This document shows positions 35,301 to 46,107 of a stretch of 64,000 nucleotides of DNA, one piece after another. The translations under genes were made by a program, and so were the position numbers. The stretch's first letter is position 1. Each line of letters begins with the position of its first letter. A model generated the notes under the pieces. It was not told the DNA's origin. It saw only the letters and a list, made by a program, of their open reading frames with translations, and did no database searches. This stretch comes from Cladosporium sp. IMV 00045 (taxonomy: Eukaryota; Ascomycota; Dothideomycetes; Cladosporiales; Cladosporiaceae), in assembly GCA_001931905.2 (NCBI GenBank), contig MSJI02000866.1:68340-132339 (forward strand). Reading direction: 5' to 3'.

Positions 35301-35477
35301 GATCCAACGTTAGCTGTCATTGAAGGATATCTGTCTATGCTGAACCCGATATACCACAGCCCACATTACAGCCAGCCCTTTCCTATATCACGTCCTTCGC
35401 TTGGGCAAAGTCATCGACACTACCTTTTCGCTACTTTCGCTCCCGTCTTATCTACTTTTTCGTCTACTGTGGACAAC
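32378..35477. other. Divergent 3.1-kb intergenic region
   Basis: Upstream of both the laccase and the secreted repeat-protein gene. A 191-codon open frame at 34005-34580 (minus strand) has no recognisable domain. A pyrimidine-rich stretch (35400-35470) precedes the start of the repeat-protein gene. I see no RNA gene or mobile element. Confidence 0.4.
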
Positions 35478-36875
35478 ATGCGGTCTTATTTGCAAACAAC
35501 ACTGGTCCTTGCTGCCATCGCTTGCCTGGGCTTCGCAAACGATCCGCAAGATGATCATGAAGATAACCCATGCAAGTCCTACGGCATTGACTTCCAGGAC
35601 AGAGGTGCCTATTTCCAAAACATCTCATCAAAAGATCCATTCACCTTTGTCTCGACATTTGAAGGCTGCCAACCCGATTATGCCAACAACATACTGGTCG
35701 ATCCATATGGAGACCAACACATGTGCAGCGACACACCGTTGACACCCGACGACAAGCCTCAGATGTCGACCTGCGATCTACACAAGAACGAGCTATGGAC
35801 TGGCCCTTGGTCAGTCATCATCATTTCAAACAATGGTGAAGCAGAACCAATCGCGTACATGCGTGATTTCAACTTGACAGTAGCAGAGCCCGCCACCACC
35901 ATCGTAAGACTCTACTGCTCGATACGTTGTTTCTTCAGTCATTAATTGGAATCAGTACACCCCCACTGCAACAATCACCGCAATCATCACCCCAATCGTC
36001 AACAGAACCATAACTTCATGGGAAACCGACATCAGCACCTCGACCAAGGTCGTGACCTCACCCGCATTCACCAAAACAAAAACCATCACGGTACGCTTGA
36101 TACAATCCCTCTACTTCCTCATCCTCTTGAACGTGAGCTAACACGTTACAGACAACGCCAAAGCGCGTAACAACAACCAAAACCAAAACCGTGGGCACAA
36201 TCACCAAAACCAAATTCAAAGTCGAGCCAACAGTCATCACCAAAACCAAGACCAAGACCTGCAGCGTCCCACGTCGCCAACCAACACGCGATCCATGGTG
36301 CACAATCACACCAACTCTTGTCCACGCAGCCGCGCTCGAAACTTCCTCCACCCCCACCGCCACCTCCTCTCCCAAGAGCGGCTCCCACCGCCGCCAGGAC
36401 GCCGTGCACAAACTTCCTCTGGACATCGAGCAACGCCTTGCCGAACGCCGAGCCCGCCTTGCAGAAGCGCCGGTGCTCGAGAAACGCGGCCTTGACAACG
36501 CAACCGCCACGATTACGGAGACGGATACTTCGAAATTCTCCACGTCGACGGTTTCCGTCACGACGACGACGAGCACATTGGTTTTGAGCACCGTTTTGAC
36601 CACAAAGACGACTGTCGTCTCCACGTCGACGACGTACAAGGGCGTCACTAGGCCTGTTGTCACTAAGACTGCTGTGAGTAGATCATATATCCGATTGAGC
36701 AAGTACACTGCTGACGTCCCCTCCATAGCCCACCCCGACAAAGACGAAGACGAAGTATACTGTCATTCGTACCACGGCTACGATCACGAGGCGCCCAAAG
36801 ATCACGGTCACGACCAGATGGGCGCCGGCGTCGAGCACGGCGATCTGTAAGGCCAAGGGTGGCAAGTTGGTGTGA
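35478..36875 (+). CDS. Secreted Thr/Lys-rich repetitive protein
   Basis: Exons 35478-35903, 35956-36090, 36152-36673 and 36729-36875 (introns of 52, 61 and 55 nt, all in phase 0) give 409 residues. A signal peptide (MRSYLQTTLVLAAIACLGFA) leads into a small Cys-containing domain (about residues 20-140, with at least four cysteines). The rest is a low-complexity region of alternating Thr and Lys/Val (TKTKT, TVSVTTTT, TTKTT), interrupted near residues 245-275 by a charged helix with dibasic sites (RRQ, EKRG) that could be Kex2 targets. It ends with a single Cys near the C-terminus. Such Thr-rich proteins are usually cell-wall associated and O-glycosylated. No GPI signal is seen. The function is unknown. 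Confidence 0.75.
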
Positions 36876-37086
36876 AGGGATGAGAATGTGCTTGACTGAT
36901 GACTTGCAATTTCGGTTCTTCTCAATACTCGATTCTTCGAACCTTTCCTATTATTAGATACTTCTTTGATTTTCCAGTGGAGAGGCTCATCTGATAGACA
37001 TCATAGTGAACGACGCCTGCACTGAAATCGATCGATCAAAACGACTGCAACAATCCCATAGCTCCATGCCCAACAGGAAGACTCTC

Positions 37087-38649
37087 TCAATCCTTCAGGT
37101 AACCCCAAAGATTATTCAACCCCTCCGCCAGCGTCGGATGCGCATAAACCGCATCCCTGAGCCTCCACCAAGGCAGCCCGCCCATCATAGCCGTCTGCAC
37201 CAGACTCATGATCTCCCCACCCTCAATCCCCAAACATGTGAACCCCAGCACCAACCCGCTTTCGCCATCGACAACCGCTTTCATGAGCCCCCTCGTCTCC
37301 GCCGTCTCCACCGCCCGCGCCACAGAAGCCATCGGCATCGTCGCCGTCCTGATGCGCTTGTCCGGGAACTGGGCCCGCGCCTCCGCCTCGTGCAAGCCCA
37401 CGTGCCCGAGCTGCGGGTCCGTGTAGACGACGTAGGGCACGAGGCCAGCGCGTTGTGCGGTTGTGCTGGGGGTGGAGGGTTTGTCGATGAGGTTGGTGCG
37501 GAGGATGCGGAAGTCGTCGTAGGAGACGTGCGTGAAGGCCGGCCCGCCGTGGCAGTCGCCTAGGGCGTAGATGCTGGGGGCGGAGGTTTGCAGGGTGGGA
37601 GAGACGAGGATGTGGCCGGAGGGCGTTGTTTTGATCCCGGCGGCGGGAAGGTTGAGGGTGTCGGTGTTGGGCGTGCGGCCGGTGGCGATGAGGAGGTGTG
37701 ATCCGGTCGTTTCGTGGATGGTGTTGTCGGGCTTGCGGTATTGCAGCTGTATGGCTGTGTCGCTGGTATCGCCAGCAGACACTTGAGTGGCGGTGGCGTT
37801 GAGGACGACTTCAATACCATCATCCTCGCAGATTTGCCTCAAAGCATCCGCAACCTCAGCATCCTCGCGCGGCAACAACTGCCCAGCCCTCTGCACAACG
37901 ACAACCTCACTCCCCAACCTCCGAAAAAGCTGCCCAAACTCCAACCCAATATACCCACCACCCAGCACGACCAATTTTTTCGGAACAGCCCCCAACTCCA
38001 TCACACTCGTAGAATCCAGCACCCTCTCCGCATCCAAGCCTTCCAACCCCTCCAAAACCGCCCCCCTAGGCCTCTCACCAACATTAACAAAAACCTCCTC
38101 CCCCTCCAAAACCACCACCTCCCCCCCTCCCAAATCGACCCCCACAGCCCTCTCCCCAACAAACCTCGCCTCCCCCCTAAAAACCTCCAAACCCTCCACC
38201 CCACTCACCCTTCTCTCACTCCCCTCCCTCCACCTCTGCACAATCCCCCTCTTCCTCTCCCTCACCAGCCCCATATCCGCCTTTGGCAAAATCACACCTG
38301 CCTTTCCACTCTCGTCTTGAGAAATCCCATACTCGCCCGCACGCCGCGCCAAATGCGCCACGCGCCCGCTGGCGATCATGGTCTTGGTGGGCGTGCAGCC
38401 GTAATTCACGCACGTGCCGCCGAGGTGCGAGCGCTCGATGAGGGCGGTGGAGCGGCCGGATTGTGCTAGGGAGACGGCGAGGGGGACGCCGGATTGGCCG
38501 GAGCCGAGGATTAGGGCGGAGAACTTTTTGGGTGGTTTTGGTGGGGAGGTGGTGGTGGTTGACATATTGGGTTTGTTTGGGTGGATTTGTTGGGTTGTGG
38601 TTTGGAGGCGTTGGAGTGTTGACTTGGAGCGGGTAGCGAGGCGGTGCAT
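37087..38649 (-). CDS. Pyridine-nucleotide disulphide oxidoreductase (mercuric-reductase/lipoamide-DH type)
   Basis: Single exon, 520 residues from the ATG at 38649. The N-terminus (MHRLATRSKSTLQRLQTTTQQ) looks like a mitochondrial presequence; a second Met at residue 29 would give a cytosolic form. FAD binding: ALILGSGQSGVPLAVSLAQSG near residue 45. Redox pair: GGTCVNYGC near 78. NAD(P) motif: LVVLGGGYIGLEFGQLFRRLG near 225. Second FAD motif: IYALGDCHGGPAF. The C-terminal dimer domain has HPTLAE, with the His-Glu pair of the active site. The fold is that of class-I flavin disulphide reductases. The HMA domain and C-terminal Cys pair of true mercuric reductase are missing, so the substrate is open. 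It converges with the repeat-protein gene. Confidence 0.85.
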   Translation of the reverse strand: MHRLATRSKSTLQRLQTTTQQIHPNKPNMSTTTTSPPKPPKKFSALILGSGQSGVPLAVSLAQSGRSTALIERSHLGGTCVNYGCTPTKTMIASGRVAHLARRAGEYGISQDESGKAGVILPKADMGLVRERKRGIVQRWREGSERRVSGVEGLEVFRGEARFVGERAVGVDLGGGEVVVLEGEEVFVNVGERPRGAVLEGLEGLDAERVLDSTSVMELGAVPKKLVVLGGGYIGLEFGQLFRRLGSEVVVVQRAGQLLPREDAEVADALRQICEDDGIEVVLNATATQVSAGDTSDTAIQLQYRKPDNTIHETTGSHLLIATGRTPNTDTLNLPAAGIKTTPSGHILVSPTLQTSAPSIYALGDCHGGPAFTHVSYDDFRILRTNLIDKPSTPSTTAQRAGLVPYVVYTDPQLGHVGLHEAEARAQFPDKRIRTATMPMASVARAVETAETRGLMKAVVDGESGLVLGFTCLGIEGGEIMSLVQTAMMGGLPWWRLRDAVYAHPTLAEGLNNLWGYLKD

Positions 38650-38984
38650 TGGGGTTGATGAGGGAGGGGGGAAGGTTGGGGATGGGGAATGGGATGACCT
38701 AGCTTTGTTTTATCTTTGTGGTGAGCTCGGGTGGCTACATGCTCAAGTTTATTGGTAACATGCCGAATGCTGACAGAGCATTGGAAGGAGTGATCTGACT
38801 GTGCATTGAGGCATTGAACTTTGATGTAAGACTGAGCTTCGTTATTTGGAGAGCTTCCCCACTTGTCACGTGTTTTCCCATTGAGCCAAAGCGAAAAGGC
38901 GCGAGCCAAAGGCGAACTCCAAGCGTACTTCTGATGAGCTGTGATACCATAACAGTGCGTAAACTCGCCTCTTCCCTTAGACGT

Positions 38985-40766
38985 CTAGTCGATGCCAACC
39001 TTGTCCCAACCCTGCACTCTCAAGCCTTTGCCCTTCGGCGCCTCGATGACATTGCTCAACCGACCGCGGCCAGTAATCCCGCTGTAAGGAACAGCCGTAC
39101 CATCACGGTTTCTGACCATCTTGCTATGCTTCCGTAGCTTCTTCCTCGCCACCATCACCGGCACCGAGCTCTTGGTGACGAGATAATTTGAGAAACTGCC
39201 CAACAGCACACCCTTGACCGCACTACGACCACGTGAACCGATGATGACGAGAGTTGGTGAGAGGAAGTCGATCAGCTCGGTGATCATGTGTCTGGGCGAT
39301 TTGCAGTGGAAGACCTCGACGACGACGCGGACTTGCAGGCGAGTTTTGCGTAGAAGGCGCACGCAACGTTCTGTGATGTCCTCGACGGCTCTGCGTCGCT
39401 CCGCTTCCGCCGAGCTGTAGACTCCATGGCTCCTGCTGCGAGCATCACCTGGGACTGCACTCTTTGCGAGAGGGGATGGGCCGGGGAGAGGGGACTGAGG
39501 CACTGCATTGGTGGTTGGCAGGCCCCGTACGATGGCTGCTGTGTCTTTGACGCTCTCTGCGCCGTGGCCGATTTCAACACCTCCTTCACCGCCTCCTGCA
39601 GAAGCGGCTTCCTCGTCCGCTGCGTAGACTGCAAAGAGCGTGTCGCCATCGCGAAGTACGGTGCCGATGGTCCACTCCAAGGCGTATTCGGCTTCGGGTG
39701 AGATATCGGTGGCGACCAGATACATCCTCTGTCGCTTGCGACCCTCTTCTGCCTCGCGTTGGAAATGTGCGTAATCGCCTCTGATGATTTGCCGGATAAC
39801 CCGGTGTGCAGAGGGCGTGCTGTGGACCGCCGACATGGTAAGACTGAGCTTCTGCGCTGCAAGCATTTCTGAGTGAGATTCATCATCGGATCCGACTGGG
39901 GTAGAAATGCCAGAAGGTGCCGAATCGAAAGCGCTCATTGGATGCACTCTCTTCTTGAGCTTCTCCTTCTGCTTATCGGCAGGCGTCGTGAGCTTGAACG
40001 AAATAGCGCTCTCGCCCTTTGTAGGGTCGGGCTTCCTTTCTCCTTGAAATTGAGGGAACACCACCTCGGAGTCAGCACTGTCGTCTCTAACATTGACGGA
40101 TTTTCCCGATGTCGTGTTGCCTGGCTCCGGTCTTTTCTTTTGACGTCCTCGCTCGTCCTCCTCGTGGTCCGTGTCATTGTCTGCGTCCGCATCTGCATCT
40201 TCCTCTCGATCGCTGTCCGCCGGCTCGCTCTCTGGTGGAGGTTTCGGGTCCTTCATGATGCGCGTGCCTCCAGGTGAATCCAGCCCATCGCTCCCGTGTC
40301 TGCTGTGTCCTGAAGGTGCAGGGCTGACCGTTCGACTCGACGGCCGCCGTGGATCATTCGGGCCTAGATCGCCAGGCAAGCTGTTTGGCGCAGGGGATCG
40401 TGGCCTCCTGGGGTCGTTCGGACCCAGATCACCGGGTAGTCGGACTTTTGATGTGCCATATACTGACGCCATAGCGCCCTGAGCCCTCCGCCTCTCTGGA
40501 ATTGGGTTACCGAGCTTGTCGAATTTGGGGCGTGATGCGTAGTACTCGTCGACGGTGGCAGGTTTGCGCATGTCAGGTGGGGATGGAGGCGGTGAGCTGG
40601 TTGATGAGAGTTGTGAAGATGAGTTGGATGCGGTGTTGGTGAGTGTTGGGCCTGTTGAGTTTGGGTCCTTGGAAGCTGGTTCTACGCTCGTTGATGCTCC
40701 CTTCTCTTCCTTCTTCTCCTGCTCGTCAATCAAGACTTTGGCCTGGGTAGGGTCTGGGTCCGCCAT
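38985..40766 (-). CDS. Universal stress protein (UspA) domain with long disordered N-terminus
   Basis: ATG at 40766 (the frame upstream opens only with TTG) gives 593 residues in one exon. The first 325 residues are disordered, Ser/Pro/Asp/Glu-rich, with a 13-residue LPGDLGPNDPRRP-type repeat occurring twice near residue 100. The UspA domain occupies about residues 345-550: MYLVATDISPEAEYALEW at its start, a long insert after DTLFAVYAADEE, then VRVVVEVFH, LSPTLVIIGSRGRSAVKG and SSVPVMVAR. The GSRGRSAVKGVLLGS segment is the ATP-binding Gly-x2-Gly-x9-Gly-Ser loop. Fungal members of this type are long signalling proteins of unclear role; nucleotide binding is an inference. It is divergent from the Ayg1-like gene. 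Confidence 0.85.
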   Translation of the reverse strand: MADPDPTQAKVLIDEQEKKEEKGASTSVEPASKDPNSTGPTLTNTASNSSSQLSSTSSPPPSPPDMRKPATVDEYYASRPKFDKLGNPIPERRRAQGAMASVYGTSKVRLPGDLGPNDPRRPRSPAPNSLPGDLGPNDPRRPSSRTVSPAPSGHSRHGSDGLDSPGGTRIMKDPKPPPESEPADSDREEDADADADNDTDHEEDERGRQKKRPEPGNTTSGKSVNVRDDSADSEVVFPQFQGERKPDPTKGESAISFKLTTPADKQKEKLKKRVHPMSAFDSAPSGISTPVGSDDESHSEMLAAQKLSLTMSAVHSTPSAHRVIRQIIRGDYAHFQREAEEGRKRQRMYLVATDISPEAEYALEWTIGTVLRDGDTLFAVYAADEEAASAGGGEGGVEIGHGAESVKDTAAIVRGLPTTNAVPQSPLPGPSPLAKSAVPGDARSRSHGVYSSAEAERRRAVEDITERCVRLLRKTRLQVRVVVEVFHCKSPRHMITELIDFLSPTLVIIGSRGRSAVKGVLLGSFSNYLVTKSSVPVMVARKKLRKHSKMVRNRDGTAVPYSGITGRGRLSNVIEAPKGKGLRVQGWDKVGID

Positions 40767-41779
40767 GGCTGCTGTGTGAGTAGTTGCCGGTTGCGAATGA
40801 GCAGTCTTGGGTATCGGATCCAACCAAGCGGTCTACAGTAACGGGCGAAACGGCGAATGCTTTGGCAACGGGCGTATGGGCTTGTCGAAAAGTATGCGAG
40901 TCTTGGTAATGACCGTTGTGACGCAGTGCCACGCCACGATATCAGTCGCGGAAGATGTAGGAAGGGTTGTTGGTGTATTGCAGAGTAGTGACTGGTGGTG
41001 GAGGCAAGCACAAGAGCGTCGTCGGCGTCTGCCGTGTTGGCACTGCATCAACAACGAACTGAACTGAGCAAGATGCGGGGCCTGGCTGGAAGGAGCTCTC
41101 AAGCTGCTTGGGTGCTTGGCAAGACCAGATCGACAGTTGATTGAAGCATTAATCAATATTCGAGCATGTGAATGATAAGCCTACTGATGCCTGGAAAGTC
41201 GAGATATCATTAGTCAAGGCTTGCAGTATCAACATAACGATGTTCCTAGTTCAAGCAAGGAACATCCTTCTCCCTCAATCATGACCACATGGCTGGCACT
41301 CCTTCGGCCCAGCCTTCATCGCCCCACGCGCATCTCGGACTCCGGGGAGGTAGGATGCTCCACCAAGCATGGCCCTACTAGGAGGTACAACGACTCCTTC
41401 TTCTACATGTATGATGGAGAACCACTCGCAGCACTCGTGCGCAGAAGTAGAACACTGACTGCTTCATACAGCATCCCTCATTCGGAACGCCGGTCATAGC
41501 ACTGCACCCACGACTACCTGTTCACGTAAGTCAGCATCAAACAATTGGAGCGGCTGTCTGCAATGCACGAAACAGCTCCACCGTCTCGGCTGACCAGCTG
41601 AAATGCCGGTCGATGGTAAGAGCGAGATGTCCGAATAGCGAGCCTTCGGGTATACGAGTACTCGTGTATGCGTCTATTTCATATACCCTACCCCTCTCCT
41701 TAATTGACATTCTGTCATCTTCACTCTCCTTCCCCTTCTCTCCACCAAATTCAAGTACACAAAATAACACATCCAAACA
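40767..41779. promoter_or_regulatory. Divergent promoter region, Usp and Ayg1-like genes
   Basis: This 1-kb space holds both promoters. A CT-rich stretch (41700-41760) precedes the hydrolase start. No other gene is recognised. Confidence 0.35.
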
Positions 41780-43056
41780 ATGACCGACCCACGCACCGGC
41801 AGCCGCTGGATCCTAGGCGACAAGTTCGAGCAAGTCTATCCTCATCTCGGCAGCATCGACAACCTCTGGAACAAAAAGTGGAAGTTCCCCTGCGAGCGAT
41901 CTCTCTACCCCTTCCACGATGGCAAATACGAGGACTTCGCGCCTATCTTCGAGACCTTGATCCAGAAGGGTATCCACGATGGCTACAGCGTGGAGTACAC
42001 CGCCGAATTCCTGCCAACATGCGAGGACCTCGTCAAGAGAGCAGACATCATGTCTTCAACCGACAAGGAGAAGGCCATTGAGCTGTACCTGCGTGCGTGC
42101 GCTGTATACCGCATTGCCAGATTTCCTTACATCAACTCGGACCTCAAGCGCGAGGCGTACGCGGCGCAGAAGCGAGCTTACATGAAGGCCGCTGCACTGT
42201 TCGACGTGCCCATCACCGACATCAGCATCCCGCACACAGCTGGCCAGCCGAACGATGAGGGCAAAGAAATCCCGCTGTACGTGCGGGTGCCGAAGGGGAG
42301 CAGCAAGGAGAAGCCAGCGCCTGCTGTTGTCTTGATGTGCGGTCTGGACGGACACAGGCCTGACAACACCGTCCGTAGCGACGAATTTCTCAAGCGTGGC
42401 TGGGCCTCGGTCATTGTCGATATTCCTGGCACTGCAGACTGTCCGGCTGACCGGAAGGATGCTACTTCACCGGACAGGCTTTGGACCAGCATCCTCGACT
42501 GGATGGAGAAGGAGGGTCACTTTGACATGCGTAGAGTGCTCGCCGTACGTTCTGATGTTCCTTATGACAGCCCAAAGAAACACCAGCTGACAAACATTCA
42601 ATCTAGTGGGGCCTCTCCGCCGGTGGCCACAACGCTATCCGCGCCGCTCACACCCATTCCACCCGTTTCACGGGCGCAGTCGGGCAAGGTGCCGGCACAC
42701 ACCACTTCTTCTCGCGCGACTGGCTGGAAAAAGCCAAAGACCACGAATACCCATGGACAGCGCTGCCTGCTCTACGCGAGAAATTCGGGTACGCGACGGA
42801 GGAAGAGTTCCTGGACAACGCGCAGAAAGACTTCTCCCTCGTCGAGTTGGGCGTCGTCAACCAGCCGAGTTGCAGACTTTTGCTGGTGAACGGCACGCAC
42901 GACGGGCTGATGCCGATTGAGGATTCCATGCTCATGATGGAGTACGGCACGCCGAAGGAAGGACGCTTCTTCACCGGCTTGCTGCACATGGGCTATCCGC
43001 CGGCGAACGGGAGTGTGTATCCGTGGATGGAGAGTGTCGTGGCGTCTGTTGTGTAG
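41780..43056 (+). CDS. Ayg1-like polyketide hydrolase (alpha/beta hydrolase)
   Basis: Exons 41780-42544 and 42607-43056 (62-nt intron) encode 404 residues. The N-terminal RWILGDKFEQVYPH, the KWKF...YPFHDG stretch and the SVEYTAEFLPT region match Ayg1 of Aspergillus. That enzyme shortens a heptaketide naphthopyrone to the pentaketide that feeds DHN-melanin. The nucleophile elbow WGLSAGG is formed directly after the intron. The aspartate (NGTHDGLMPIED) and histidine (LLHMGYP) of the triad follow, and VDIPGTADCPAD is the conserved oxyanion region. It is cytosolic, with no signal peptide. No polyketide synthase or scytalone dehydratase gene lies in the window. A laccase lies about 9 kb away. Confidence 0.9.
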
Positions 43057-43142
43057 AAGTTTGTAGTCTCTTAGGACTGCTCGCAATGGCTCTACTTGGG
43101 CTGTACAAGGGGCGCTATCAGTATCAAGTATTCAATACTTCA

Positions 43143-43214
43143 GGCCGGCTGGCCCAATGGCAAGGCGCTTGACTACGAATCAAGAGATTGCAGGTTCGAT
43201 CCCTGCGTCGGTCA
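43143..43214 (+). tRNA. tRNA-Arg (anticodon ACG), no intron
   Basis: The 7-bp acceptor stem is formed by GGCCGGC and GTCGGTC with two G-U pairs. The anticodon stem CTTGA/TCAAG closes the loop CTACGAA, where ACG reads CGN codons after A-to-I editing. The T arm is GCAGG-TTCGATC-CCTGC. A-box and B-box sequences are in place, and the final A is the discriminator. It lies 87 bp downstream of the Ayg1-like gene on the same strand. Confidence 0.95.
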
Positions 43215-43837
43215 ACAATGGCAGCTCCTCAACTGAGGGGTCTATTTCTTTTGCACGTTTTGCGCATGAATAGAATAGCACAGTGAAGGGACGACAGCAG
43301 TGCTGTAAATAATCGACGTCTCAGGTCACATGCTCAATTTTTTGTTTCTGCAGTACAACAGCACAATTTCCACTGCTGAAGCGGGCTCTCACAAGAAAGA
43401 CTAAGAAAGAAACAGCGCTTATTTACTGTACTCTTGGAACCTCACGCATCTGAGCATACTGAATTATTGCAACACAAACGCATCACCGACATTATTCTTC
43501 TTAACCGACATACGTAGATGCAGTCTCATTCCAAGGCAGAGTGAGGCTGTGCATCCCTATTCCATCTATTACGCGCCACTGGCACTGGCCGCTCTCATGT
43601 CTCCCCGGAAGCGCTAGAACTGGCCAAAAAGCACCGTCCATGATGACGTCGAAGTTGCGACTTTCAAGACCGCCCGGGAGTCTTGGACGAGACTCTTTGT
43701 TTTGTCTTGTTGGTCTTGTGTCCTTCTTTCCCAAGTCCATCATTTGTATCATCTTGCTGACAGAAAGAAAGAGGTGCCTTGCGGATGATGCATAGCTGGT
43801 AACAGCAATAGCATTTGCCCCCCAACACCATCAAGCG
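43215..43837. other. Intergenic
   Basis: Between tRNA-Arg and the calcium uniporter gene. Nothing recognised. Confidence 0.4.
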
Positions 43838-45438
43838 ATGGAACCCCTCCTCTCGCGCACCATCGCGCAAGCAGCCCCGAGAGCTCACCGAACCCAAAAA
43901 CCTACGTCGTGCATCTACCGCTCAAGCAGCAGCAGCTTAATATCACCCCTAGTCGTCCCCAACACCAAGCACCGCCGACCTTTCTCCCTCTCCTCCCCAG
44001 CCAAGTTCCCTCGCCCCCGCGACCCCAAAGATGGCAAACAAAACCCCGCCGCCTCCTACTCGCAACCGGCCTCGAGCGTCTCGCAAAACATCACCCTCCC
44101 GGAGACGCAGCACTTCGACCGCGTCGAGCGCGAAAGCGAGCTGAAAGCCCGCCAGCGCACCTCGCCATGGACGCGCGAAGGCTCCGACGTCCCCCCTGTG
44201 GCGCGCAACCGCAGCGCCGGCGCCATGACAAAGGGCAAACTCCTCACGACCCCCAGCCGCATGCTCAAATTCATCCTGCCCCTGACGACGCGCGACGCTA
44301 ACCTCGACCGCAAGGACGTCGAGCCCCTCGCCCTGCTCGTGCACCCGCAGCAGCCCCTCAGCTACCTCGAGCGCCTGATCCAGAGCGAGCTGCCCGCGCT
44401 GGAAAACGGGCAGCCGCCTAAGGTGAATTTCCGCGCCGAGGACAGCGGCGAGGAGGACTTGCCTACTCGTCGTAGGGAAGCGCAGGAGAAGCAGGAGCAG
44501 ATTGACGAAGCGGTCGAGAGCTCTGAGGTAGGCGACGCGGCGGGCCGGGCGATGCGAGTCGACACCGGCGAGTCCGGCCCCGGCCCTCTGAACCAGAGCG
44601 ACAAGATGGACTCCGCGCTGCCGAAGCCGGACGACGACGCAGCCGGCGAGAAGCACGCGGACGACCCTGTCCATCCGCACTTCGTCCGCTGGTCGCCGTC
44701 CACCGAAATTGGCGATTTCATCCGCGACGCGGCGCGCGGAAAGGAGTTCGCCGTCGATATCCAGAACGCTGCGCCGATCTATGTTGGCGTCCCGAGTTTC
44801 CAAGACCGCACTTATTACTTGCGCATGCGCCTGCGTAAGACGGGCAAGCGGATCGCGCAGATGGCTGATGTTAAGAAAGAGTGCGATGAGTTGGCGCAGA
44901 AGGGCGGACAGAGAGTGGCGCAGTGTGGATTTGCCGGTTTGATCGGCTGGTGGGTTGGCGTTTGGTAAGTTCTCTTCCCGATGTTCTCTGTCACTAACAT
45001 CCCTCATCAAACGTACCCAGAAACTAACAATCCCTCTCCAGGTACCTAACCTTCAAAACCGAACTGGGCTGGGACGTCATGGAACCCGTGACCTACCTCG
45101 TCGGCCTCTCCACGCTAATTGGTGGTTACACGTGGTTCCTGTACCACAACCGGGAAGTCTCCTATCGGTCCGCCATGAACTTCACCGTCTCGAGGCGGCA
45201 GTCGCAACTCTACCAGCAGCGCGGGCTGGACCTGGAGTTGTGGGAGGGGCTGGTCGAGGAAGGGAACAGGCTGCGCAGGGAGATTAAGCTCGTGGCGGAG
45301 GAGTATGATGTGGACTGGAATGAGGCGATGGATGAGAGTGATGAGAGGGTTAGGGAGGCGTTGAGGGAGGAGAGGAAGAAGAAGAAGAATGGTGGGGGGG
45401 AGAAGAAGGGGAAGGAGGAGGAGGAGGATGATGATTGA
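43838..45438 (+). CDS. Mitochondrial calcium uniporter (MCU)
   Basis: Exons 43838-44964 and 45042-45438 (77-nt intron) encode 507 residues. The first 60 residues are Arg/Ser-rich, fitting a mitochondrial targeting signal. The matrix domain (about residues 140-355) contains an acidic disordered insert near 215-280. The first membrane helix (CGFAGLIGWWVGVWYLTF) is completed across the splice junction. It leads to the pore signature WDVMEPVTYL, where the Asp and Glu line the calcium selectivity filter. The second helix is VGLSTLIGGYTWFLYH. A coiled coil and a Lys/Glu tail follow. It is the inner-membrane calcium channel. Animal-type EMRE subunits are not expected in fungi. Confidence 0.93.
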
Positions 45439-46107
45439 TCGCATTGCATTGGATTGGATCGGATTTTGCATGCCTCGGTTGAGTCAGCGTTTGGTATGGC
45501 ATTGCGCGGCATGGCATTGGTGAAGTGTAAGGATAGACCGCATTTTCCCTCTCTTCGATCTAGGCGGGAAATCTTCTCTTTTCTTTTGTGTATAATTATC
45601 GTTTCAATAGGTGGAAGAAAGAGCATGCCTAAACCAACAAATCAATTCTATCAAGAACATCTGGAGGTCAAGTCTACTCTCAACTACAGTATTAATGACA
45701 AAACTCCAACATACAACCAGCCAGTGAAGGCTCTCTCTACTCGATAACAGAACAGAAAGCTTTAGGTATCAAAACATCGTGAAATCGTTCCATACGTACA
45801 AATTCGCCATTAGGGCTTTTGCTTCTTCTTTCTGTACACAGTTCCCAGTCTCCTACGAAGAAACAGCCCCATTCTGAGAGCCCCAAACCACACCCATCCA
45901 TCATATGATGAAATTTCCATCCGGGAATCTTTGCCCGGTTCCCCAAATCGAAAACGAAAGAAGAACGCCCGAACCGCCCAAAATAAAATGAAAAAAAGAA
46001 AGAAGAAAAAATCGCAAAGCGAAGAACTATCCCCCCGATCGCCCAAAAACCCCAGAAAAAAGCGCCATCCCAATACACATTTCACGCATCGAATCCCCTT
46101 CGAAATC
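45439..46107. other. Intergenic between convergent genes
   Basis: A-rich on the plus strand at about 45930-46030. Otherwise nothing recognised. Confidence 0.4.

Noticed and set aside
30519..43056. Laccase and Ayg1-like gene as a melanin gene cluster
   Set aside because: Unrelated genes lie between them and no polyketide synthase, dehydratase or reductase is present in the window.
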